Shown here in pieces: positions 36,740 through 47,769 of a stretch of DNA of 64,000 bases. Origin of the DNA: Sipunculus nudus (Eukaryota; Annelida; Sipuncula; Golfingiida; Sipunculidae). The notes below the pieces were generated by a model that was not told where the DNA came from, made no database searches, and saw only the letters and a list, made by a program, of their open reading frames with translations. The translations under genes and the position numbers were made by a program. The DNA lies in the NCBI GenBank assembly GCA_026874595.1, contig CM049318.1:32931956-32995955 (forward strand), read 5' to 3'. Numbering within the stretch: the stretch's first letter is position 1; each line of letters starts with the position of its first letter.

Positions 36740-37800
36740 CGTAAAGGGTCATTTTTAGCTCAGCTGACTTTCAGTCATGCTGGGCTATAGTGATGAGTCT
36801 TAGTCCGTCGTCCTTCCATCTGTCCATCCTGCTGACCGGCCGTCCGTCTGTTAGCAGGGCACAAATCGTAACTGTACGAGCTAGGGTCATGGACCCTATG
36901 TAGTCTTAGAGGTTCAAAAATGATCTCCTTGCAAACCTGAAATTAGGTCACTGACCTATATTCTCGAAGTTACAGGGTGTGTATGCACCCCGCAGAAATA
37001 ATTCTTTTAGCTAAAATTTTCATCCAAAATCTTCCATCTTTCACATACAGCTCATCTACCAACAGGGGAAGAACCATAATTATTTTGAAGTCAACAAGTC
37101 AAAGGTCAAGGTCACAGGAGCCACTTTTTTAATGCCTGTGGATGCATTTTAAGCCAAATCTTTCATCCCAATTCTTTGATCTTTTACATATATTTCACCT
37201 TCTAAGAGGGAGAAAAATCCTATAGGTTTTTAAGTCACAAGGTCAAAGATCAGGGTCACAGGATTCAATTTTTTTAAAAGGTTGTGAAAACATTTCAAGC
37301 TAGACATTTCATTCCAAACTTTCCAGCACTGATATCGCTTCTATGCCAACAGGGGAAAAGACCTGTTAATTTTGAGGTCAAAGGTGAAGTTCACTGCACC
37401 CATTTTTTGTGTGGAGTCATTTTCAGGAAACTTTTCAATCTATACCTTCCATTTGTCGTATATGGCTTACCTACCAATAGGGGAAGAAGTCTATCGACGT
37501 CGAGTTCAAAAGGTCAAAGGTCAAGGACACAACACTTAATTATTCTAAATGGTTGTGAACATTTTGCAAGTGAAACTGTTCAACCCAAACCTTCAGTCTT
37601 TTCACATATGCCACATCTATGCATCACTCAATTTGATTCAAACTTCATATTTATAAGCACCCGTTTCTCAATTATTCTTGCATGGATTTCCTTTATTTTT
37701 GCCATATATTTTGATCTTATATTTGCCCTTTGTGGTGTTCCCTTTGAGACTGACAGGTATCAAGCAAGCTATGGGAATAGTTACTGATAGCTTAACAATC
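36740..37800. repeat. Diverged tandem field, units about 140 bp
   Basis: Units contain 'accaacaggggaag' (near 37057, 37205, 37345, 37473) followed by AAGTCAAAGGTCAAGGTCAC-like text and a T run. It reads as a separate repeat inserted in the mosaic. One frame crosses it with no recognisable domain. Confidence 0.65.
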
Positions 37801-40659
37801 GTACATTTTTCCTAAGACCATCCAGTCACTGTGTTATAACCAGACATAGGTGATATATACTTCTGTTGTCGTAGAAAATTTCAACATATTGGCAAATTGG
37901 TTCTTCAAAATGTGACTGGAAGTTGTGAATCTCAGTCCATGATGTGGCAGGTCAAGCTTGGCAGCTGAGCGTCATGACCAATGGCTCACTTGTTAAACTA
38001 ATACATCTTATATCTTACAGTAATATCTCGAAACAGATTATTCATTTTCCGGATATTGTCAATAGGTGGCGCTGCACTCGCCCCTCCCCTATATATATAT
38101 TTTTGCCCATATCTCAATTACAAACACTTATTGATTGTCTTCCTTTGAATCTACTCCATAATCTGAGTTAGTCATCTGGTCTTATTCTTGTGTTACATTT
38201 TCAGTATGTCTCTCTGTTTGTCAGTGATCCTCAATTTCGCCTGCTTGCTAGATCTTGCGTCTTACACTCAGCAATCTTCAGGCCACAGTTTTCCAGGAAT
38301 CCTTTTGGAATTGAAACATCTTATTTGTTATATTAATATCTCAAAAGAAATTTTTAATATTTGGGATATGGCCGCTAGGAGATGCTGCAGTAGAGCCTCC
38401 ACACCATATCATTTTTGGGCCATATCTCCGACATTATAAACTCTACCTACTAAAACTATAGCTCATTTTGCTTCTCTTTACGTTCCCCACTTTTTTCTGG
38501 TATTCTGTTATCTCAGGTGTGTCAGTATATCTGTCTGTTTTGAGCTATGTCTGCTTTCATGTTCTTTTGTGTAATATATGTCGTTCAACAGGCCAAGCTT
38601 TCCAGCAATCGCTTTAAAATTCATTCAATTGATAGAAAACCGACAGTTTGTCATGTTTGTCCAATCTGTATGTCATTTCGGTCCGGCAAGCTCTCGACCT
38701 ATGGTCGTCTAGTCTGTCTGTCTGTCTGTTTGTCTGTATGTACACGCGCTAGAGGCCACAGTTTTTAAGCAATCGCTCTGAAACTTATACATAAACTGTA
38801 AGATCTGTTCTCCTCGGAGCCTATTGTTTTTGGTCATGATCGGTCAAAGGTCAAGGTCAGGGTCACCTAAAAACCTAAAATCTTTATTGTCTTCATATCT
38901 TCGTCAATATTAATCGTAGCCGCATAATCTGTAGCTCATTTTATTCCTCTTAATGTTAGCTTTCCAAGTGCTGGCAAATTTTTCCGGTCAATGGTTACCA
39001 TGGTAACGTATATTTGGGGGGAAATCAGAAAATTCGAAAATTTCCCTCCAAATTTCTCATTTTTTAAGTTAGAGAGGTCTAGTTTTTTGCAATGCGTAGC
39101 ATTTAATATGCTCTATGCGAAATAAATGTAAGTCTCGCAAAATCTCGCGCCATTCGTCGTCAAATGAGACTTTCCGAGATTTCATTAAATACGATTTACA
39201 GGTGGCAGTTTTACAGCTAAGGTTCTGAAAGTGACATATTTTCTGTTGTTCTGTATTATCTCGAACTTGTTTTTTCATTTTTTGGAAATAGCCACCAGGG
39301 GGCGTGGTAATGGAAACACTACAACTTATCATTTTTCCGCAATATCTGAAAAAAATATTAAGCATATAACAATTTTTTTTGTCGCATCTAAAACTGGGAT
39401 CATTGCCTTATTCCTTCGTACATTTAGCCTTGTGCTGCCGTTACCATGGTTACCAAATTTTGGGGTAAAACTTGACAATCTGAAATACGGAGTGTTCCTG
39501 CTTCTGTCTCTGTCAATATTTGCGATAGAACGCTCTGGTTTTTGGCGTTAGATAGCATTAGTTTACTTCTTAGTCATTCAATAGAAAGGCTCGTCATATC
39601 TCGCACCGTTTCTCGTGAAACGAGAACACGAGACCATTCAAAGAAATGCCTATAATTCTGTCGTTTTTTACGCTACAGACACATGGTTTTCAGCGTTGGG
39701 TAGCGCCTGACACTCGCAGTCACATTCAGGGGTCATATTGTAAGTCTCGTCAAATCTCGCGCCGTTTTTCGCCAAACCACGAAGACCCGCGCAATTGCCG
39801 CAAGTGGCGACAGGGTCCTTACGGTGGGCGGCCGGCGTGTGCAGCGGTGCGTGACGGCCTCACTGGGCCCGGTCTATGATCATACATGTTTGAAGGCACA
39901 GTCACAACTTTATTGCTTGCCGGAAATCTTCGATTTTCCAAGCATGTTGGTCACCCGCGTATGTTTGTTCCTTCATCTTATGTTTTACACTAATATCTCA
40001 AAACTTATGTTTCATTTTCCGGATATGGCTGCTAGGGGGCGTTGCACTAGACACATCCAAACAAATCAGTTTTTGGACATATTTCCGTAAGAGTAAACCT
40101 ATGTTACACAAACAGTAACTTATTTTCTTTCTCTTGGCCTTCTGCAAAATATGGTAACGTCATCTGGTGTCCATCTTGTGTTACTTTGTCAGTATGTCTG
40201 TCTGTTTGTCAGTTATCTTCAAATTCGCCTACTTGCTGGTTCTTGCATCTCACATATAGCAATCAGATTTTTTGAGGAATCCTTTTGAAACGATTACATC
40301 TTATGCCATTCACTAATATCACGAAACGCATTTGTCGTCTTCAGGATATGTCCACTAGAGGGCGCTGCAGTCGAACATCCCCAATATATCATTATTTGGC
40401 CATATCTCCAAAACTGGAAACCTCAATTACATAAACTATACCTTATTTTCTTCCTCTGAGTCTTCCCCATGACCTGGTTAAGTCATCTTGTCTTCATCTT
40501 GTGTCCCTTTGTCAGTATGTCTGTTTGTTTGTCAGTTGTCCTCAAATTCGCCTGCTTGTTTGTTCTTCCGTCTCACTAATAGAATTCTACAGGCCACAGT
40601 TTTGAAAGAATCTTTTTTAAACTATTAAATCATATGTCTTACAGTTATATCTCGAAACA

Positions 40660-41310
40660 GATTATTAGCGAATCTGTGAGCTTATGCTATGGTGCAGCGT
40701 CGTCCGTCGTCTGTAGGTTAACCATAGATATCTCAAAAACGGCAGGAACTAGCATTACCAATTTTTTTTTGTAAATAAACAGTCATCTGAAAAGCACTAT
40801 CGGATTTTGTTTATTTTTTGGCTTTCTGCATTTACTGAGATTTTATAGGGAAAAAGCTAAAAAAGCTTTAAAAATTTTCTTCTACGAAACTGTCCGGCCA
40901 AATAGGCCAATATTTCTAAGAAATGATCTCTTGAACAATCTATCTCAAGTTTGTTCGATTGGTTTCAGTTCGGAGATTAAACAGGAGGTTGAACTTAGTC
41001 ATCTGCCAAAAAAGCAAACTAAAATTAAAATCTCAGAAACGGCTAGAGCTGTCATTACTAAATTTTATACCTATATTTGTCTCATATGTCATATCTGAAA
41101 TTGAGGTATTGGTGGCGCCACTTGCATAGATCTGTTTTTTACAAGGGAAAATGTAATTTTAGACTCCAGGTTATACTCTGTTTTATGATGAAACTGTTAA
41201 GCTGATTGGTTTAAACTTTACAAGAATTATTCTATGGTAGGTTTCTGCCAGTTTTATAAGAAGAGATTGGGTAAATGCAACTTTAAAAAAGCAGTGTAGC
41301 CAATTGAAAA
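40660..41310. repeat. Distinct insert within the mosaic
   Basis: This block lacks the mosaic landmarks and instead has 'agatatctcaaaaacggcagg' and 'aaatctcagaaacggctagagc' text twice (near 40730 and 41030). It interrupts a module that resumes at about 41310. Confidence 0.5.
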
Positions 41311-42299
41311 CTATGATTTATTTTCTTCCTCTGAATCTACTCGATAATCTGAGTAGGTCATCTGGTCTTATTCTTGTGTCATTTTTTGAGTATGTCTGTC
41401 TGTTTGTCAGTGATCCTAAATTTCGCCTGCTTTGCTGGACCTTGCTACTTGCAGTTAGCAATTTTCAGGACACAGTTTTGAGGGAATCCTTTTGGAACTG
41501 GAACAACATCTTATTTCTTACATTAAAGTCTCAAAAGAAATTTTTAATGTTTGGGATATGGCCGCTACCATATATTGGCCATACCTCCGACACTATAAAC
41601 TCTACCTACTAAAACTATAGCTCATTTTGCTTCTATTTACGTTCCCAACTTTTTTTCTGGTAGTCTGTTATCTCAGGTGTGTCAGTATATCTGTCTGTTT
41701 TGAGCCAAGTCTACTTTCATGGTCTGTTGTGTGATATATGTCATTCAACATGCAAAACTTTCCAGCAATCGCTCTGAAAGTCATTCAATTGATAGAAAAG
41801 CGACAGTTTGTCCTGCTTGTTTCGCTGTCTTATTTCCAGCCATTTCCGGCAAGCGTTCGACCTCTGGTCGTCTAGTTTGTTTGTCTGTCTGTTTGTTTGT
41901 CTGTATGTACACGCGCTACAGGCCACAGTTTTTAAGCAATCGCTCTGAAACTTATACATTAAAGGTAAGATTGGTTCTCCTCGGAGCCTATTGTTTTTGG
42001 TCATGATCGGTCAAAGGTCAAGGTCAGGGTCACCAAAAAACCTAACATTTTTACTTTCTTCATATCTTTGTCAATAATAATCGTAGCCGCATAATCTGTA
42101 GCTCATTTTATTCCTCTTTATGTTAGCTTTCCAAGTGCTAGCAAATTTTTCTGGTCGATTGTTACCATCGTAACGTATTTTTGGGGGAAAATCAGAAAAT
42201 TCGAAAATTTCACTCAAAATTTTTCATTTTTTAAGTTAGAGAGGTCTAGTTTTTTGCATTGTGTAGCATTTAATATGCTCTATGGAAAATTAACGGGAG

Positions 42300-45200
42300 T
42301 CTCGCAAAATCTCGTGCCATTTGTCGTCAAATGAGACTTTTCGAGATTTCATTAAAAACGATTTAGAGGTGGCAGTTTTACAGCTAAGGTTCTAAAAGTG
42401 ACATATTTTCTGTTTTTCTGTATTATCTCGAACTTGTTTTTTCATTTTTTGAAATTAGCCACCAGGGGGCGTGGTACTGGAAACACTGCAACTTACCATT
42501 TTTCTGCAATACCAAAAAAAATATTAAACGTGGCACAATGTTTACTGTCTTATCTGAAACTAGGATCGTCGGCTTATTCCTGCGTTCATGTAGCTTTGCG
42601 CTGCTGTTACCATGGTAACCAAATTTTGGGGTAAAACTTGGCAATCTGAAAATAATAAGTTTTTTGCTTCTATCTCTGTTAATATTTATACTACAAGTGT
42701 CTAGTTTTCTGCATGAGGTAGGATTCCCTTGCCACTAATGCAGTTAATTGCAAGTCTCGTAGAATCTCGCTCTGTTTTCCGTCAAACGAGAAATTACGAG
42801 ATTTCACAGAAATGCATATAACTTGGTCACCTTTTCGGCTAAAGAGGAGCAGTTTTCAGCATTTTGTTGCGTTTTGGGAGCTTAACAAGATAATAACTTA
42901 TATCTCGCCACATCTCGTACCATCTCCCGCCAAACGAGAATATTCGAGAATTCGAACAAATGTCTATATCTCTGTCATTTGAATGCCAGAGATTTTATTT
43001 TTCTATTGTTCAAGATTCACTTGACTAGTTTGAAGTGACAAAATTGAATATCTCGTCATATCTCGCATCATTTCTTGTCAAACGAGAACATGGGACCATT
43101 CAAAGATACGCCTATAATTCTGTTATTTTAATGCTGAAGACCTTTAGTTTTCAGCATTCGATAGCGTCTAACACTCTCGGTCACATTATGTGTTTATATT
43201 GTAAGTTTCGTCAAATCTGGGATCGTTTTTTCTTCAAATAAAAAAGTACATCCTATTGCCGTGACCATAAGTGGCGGCAGTATGTGATAGTGAATGTCGG
43301 CAGGGGCATTACACTTGACAGTTGGAGCCGTGTTCTATGGGTGTGCGATGGCCCATGAAGAAGACTTCTATTGTGTTGTTATCGTCTTCCTTTGATTGCT
43401 GCTTCGTAAGCTTCACAGACCAGCGCCAACCACCTGGTTGCCATGTGTCCTCAATGTAAACAACCTTTGCTGTTTTCCTTTCCCTAAGATATGTATGGTA
43501 GCCTGTTCACTTGTCCTTAGATTGTTTATTGTTGGTGTATTGAAGTAAAATAAAATGCCAGGTTTTCCTGCATATTGATTGTAAATTGAATAAAATCATA
43601 CAAGAACCAACCAATGTTCTATGACCACTATTTCAGATTTGAGATCAGAACAATTGATTTCTGCATAAACCACTATGACCAGATTTGATAAACTTTAAAG
43701 TGGTCTATATTTTTTTCTGAAGAAGTTGAGCTATATGCTTGGAGATGCCAGCCAGTGGGTGTGAATGGATTGCAATGAAACCCAAGCCAGGTGTTTGTGA
43801 AGAGTCTGGTGGAGATGAAGGGGGCCAAAACCTATTTGACTGTGTATAAGCATAAACTGGCCTGAAATCAGGTTTCTGGGGGCATGAAATTTTTGTTTGT
43901 GGGAACAGGGTAATATTTTCTTGTTTCCCTGTATATACACCCTAAACTGGGCCTAATGACACCAAAACCAGGTTTGTGGGACCATCAGTACAGATTTGAG
44001 GGGGAAAAATGGATTTTATCTGTATATCACTATGTTCACTGTGTCCAGATTTGGAAATTCAAACTGGTCCTAATTTTTTTTCTGATGGAGTTGAGCCAAA
44101 TGCTTTGAGATACCAGCCAGTGGGTGTAAATGGATTGCAATGATACCAAACCAGGTGTGTGTGTTGAGTTTTGTGGAGATGAGGGGGGCCAGAACCTATC
44201 TGACTGTGTATAAGCATAAACTGGCCTGAAATCAGGTTTCTGGGGGCTTGAAATTCTTGTTTGTGTCAACAGGGTAATATTATCTTGTTTCCCTGTATAT
44301 ACACCTTGAATTGGGCCTAATGACACCTAAACCATGTTTTAGGGACCATCATTACAGATTTGAGGTAAAAAAATGGATTTTCCCTGTATATCACTATGTT
44401 CACTGTGTCCAGATTTGGGAATTCAAACTGGCCCTAATTTTTTTTCTGAGGGAGTTGAGCCAAATGCTTGGTGATGCCAGCCAGTGGGTGTAAATGGATT
44501 GCAATGATACCCAAACCAGGAGTGTGTGTTGAGTTTTGTGGATATGAAGGGGGCCAGAACCTATTTGCCTGTGTATAAGCATAAACTGGCCTGAAATCAG
44601 GTTTATGGGGGCATGAAATTTTTGTTTGTGGGAACAGGGTAATATTATCTTGTTTCCCTGTATATACACCCTAAACTGGGCCTAATGACACCAAAACCAG
44701 GTTTGTGGGACCATCAGTACAGATTTGAGGGGGGAAAATGGATTTTCTCTGTATATCACTATGTTCACTGTGTCCAGATTTGGAAATTCAAACTGGCCCT
44801 AATTTTTTTTCTGAGGGAGTTGAGCCAAATGCTTGGTGATGCCAGCCAGTGGGTGTAAATGGATTGCAATGATACCCAAACCAGGAGTGTGTGTTGAGTT
44901 TTGTGGGGATGAGGGGGGCCAGAACCTATTTGACTGTGTATAAGCATAAACTGGCCTGAAATCAGGTTTCTGGGGGCATGAAATTTTTGTTTGTGGGAAC
45001 AGGGTAATATTATCTTGTTTCCCTGTATATACACACTAAACTGGGCCTAATGACACCAAAACCAGGTTTGTGGGACCATCAGTACAGATTTGAGGGGAAA
45101 AAATGGATTTTTTCTGTATATCACTATGTCCACTGTGTCCAGATTTGGAAATTCAAACTGGCCCTAATTTTTTTTCTGAGGGATTTGAACCAAATGCTTT

Positions 45201-47530
45201 GAGATTCCAGCCAGTGGGTGTAAATGGATTGCAATGATAGCCAAACCAGGTGTGTGTGATGAGTCTGGTGGAGATGAGGTGGTCCAAAACACTATTTGCC
45301 TGTGTATAATAAGCCATATACTGTCCTCAGCTGAAATCAGCTTTCTGGGGGCTTGAAATGTTTGCTGGTGGGAACAAGGTAATATTATCTTGTTATCATG
45401 GATATACACCCTAAAATGGGTCTAAGAACACCAAATACATGCATGTTGGACCATGAGTACAGATTTGAGGTAACAAATTGTCTGTCTATAAATTAAAAAA
45501 AAATCAAATATCAAACTGTTATAAACATGTATCAATATATTTAATAAAATCTCTTTTCATCCAATGAATTGCATCTTATTTTTTTATAAATAAACCATGA
45601 TATTCAATTACATCCAGTAATAAAAAATAAAAATAAAATGAATAAAAGTTTTTTTTTTTTTTTTTTTTTTTGGGGGGGGGGGTTGTTTGTTTTTTTTTTT
45701 TTTTTGCAGTAAAATCCAGGCTTCTCTTTGGATCCCGGCGGTGGGCGAGGGTACAATGGACACCGCACAACATTTGAAAGAACATTTTTTTCTGCTGTTA
45801 TTGGATGACCAAGTCTCTATGAATTTTAAAAAAAATATTTATTCCGTTATTCAAGATGACAGTGAAAATGACCCTATTTTTTCAATCATTCACCACTCTT
45901 TTCGAGCGTTCATCGAATAAGAAAGAGCCCGTCCCACCGCATTTCCTGCGAGGGTTCGTTTCTTCAGAGTCCAAACAATCCTACAGGGGCGGGGTTTAGT
46001 CCATCTCATCTTAAATTTGTGTCCGGGGCACGGCAAACATTATGAAAGCGGACAAAAACTTTCATACGGCTGGTAAATGCGTTTATATGTAAACGCGGGG
46101 AATTCCCGGACAATTCACGGAGAGATTTTATATGCAATGATACTTTTAATTACACGTTAAAATCATTTAAAATCTACCACTATATTACTCTAAAGACATT
46201 TATTCACTGTTAAATTACCGAAATAATAACCAGCGCAAACAATGTGGGACTGCCACTAACACCAATCTGGATCACCAGCTAACATTGACTACCGATCTTA
46301 CATCAGACGAAAACGCTAAACACTATATATTTTTTTCAACAGTTTACTGTGCAAACCGTAACAAAACCATGCAGGATATCAAATTTACAGGTTCTTAAGG
46401 AAATATGATACAAAACATAAATTGTACCTTTGCTCACATTTAATAATATCATCATGATGAATTCTCCGCGAATTCTCCAGCTGTCCGCGTTATAGATGTA
46501 TATGTATTTATTAATGACAAAAATTGACATACAATTTTATGGATACCCGTATAATTGCGGTTTTCTGGACCGTCCCAGCCCACAGGTAGGATAATATGGA
46601 TTCCCGACAATATTCTAATGACCGTTCCCTGAGCTGGAACGGGCTAAGAAGGTCCCTGTCATTTTTTTTAATTGTCAATTCCCAGGTTTTTCGGATAAAA
46701 AAATGGCCCAATCCTTCATTCAATCTCCAGCCTCTTCTGGCGTTCCGGGTTTAAAAAAGAGCCCGTCCCATGCCTATTTCAGCTAGGACTGCAAACTCTG
46801 GGGTCAAAACAACTCAACTACGGCTTGGGATTACTACCTTTCCTCTTAAATTTCCATCGCGCCCGTGTCAAGTGTACCGTTTTATTCACAAACGTGCGGC
46901 AGGCGCCAAAAAATTTGACAGCACCCCTCTCTCATGCCAGAATATATTTTTATCTCTCATGCCAGAATATATTTTTATATATCAAGTCCTAACCCACCAC
47001 GGAACTAGGGCCTCAAATTTTTTTATCTTATTACTTACCACTTCAGACTCCTTAAAAGTCTCTCCTTTTTTAACCAAAGATTCCAATTTTTAAAATATAT
47101 TAAATTTCACATTACAGATAACCTACACCAAGGGGACATTACAGTTAATCCGTGATGGGCAGGACTTCTTGGAATTTTATAATTCCCGGACGCAGGCTGA
47201 CCGACTGCCTTTTTTCTTCAAGGACAGCCCTAATTTAAGCCATCATCAGACTTGAAGATGTCCTCAGGCCGACCTATTTGTCCAGGAATGAAAGGTCACG
47301 TCTCCCTTACCCAGAGGTCGGGTCTCTGTCTAACACGAACGCGGCTTCGCTTGCATTTCGGCATTCTGGACGTTCAACTCTTCAAGTTTCATTTTCAGTG
47401 CTTTTCTTATTTCCAGCACTCAAGAATAGAAGAACTGCCAAGGATTCAGTTGGACTTCCATTATTTTTATTTCTGTCCAAAAATGGATTATCCTGTATAG
47501 GATGGCTACTAATAATAACACTATTAATGT
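42300..47530. repeat. Segmental duplication, copy B
   Basis: Partner of 27050-31860 in the same orientation, with one more satellite unit and a longer T/G run near 45650. The mosaic ends shortly after at about 47765 with a CGGCAAGCGTTCGACC module. Confidence 0.8.
43679..45490. repeat. Satellite array, about 365-bp units, five copies
   Basis: The landmark CCAGATTTG falls at 43679, 44045, 44409, 44774 and 45139, spacings 364-366 bp. Units starting at 44409 and 44774 are nearly identical, including a private GCTTGGTGATGCCAGCC variant, which suggests a recent unit duplication in this copy. Confidence 0.85.
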
Positions 47531-47769
47531 CTCTCTATCCGTCTGTCTGTCTCTCTGTCTGTCTGTCTCTCTGTCTACTCCTCTTTGACTTTTGAAAATC
47601 AGCAAGACCTTATTCATATGTGCTACTGTTTTCCCCGTGATAGAGGTTTTTCATTTGATCAGATCCAAATGTTCCCTGTCTGTCTGCCTAGTAACTGTCC
47701 ATCTATTTCGCTGTCTTATTTCCGGTCACTTCCGGCAAGCGTTCGACCTCAGGTCGTCTAGTTTGGAAG

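Noticed and set aside
36740-37787. 167-residue plus-strand frame at 37284-37787
   Set aside because: It spans a diverged tandem repeat with AGGTCA units; composition follows the repeat and no domain is seen.
28457-45409. Family of minus-strand frames reading MYIQGNKIILP... as a possible gene family
   Set aside because: They recur exactly once per 365-bp satellite unit, lack any domain and appear or vanish with small changes between units.
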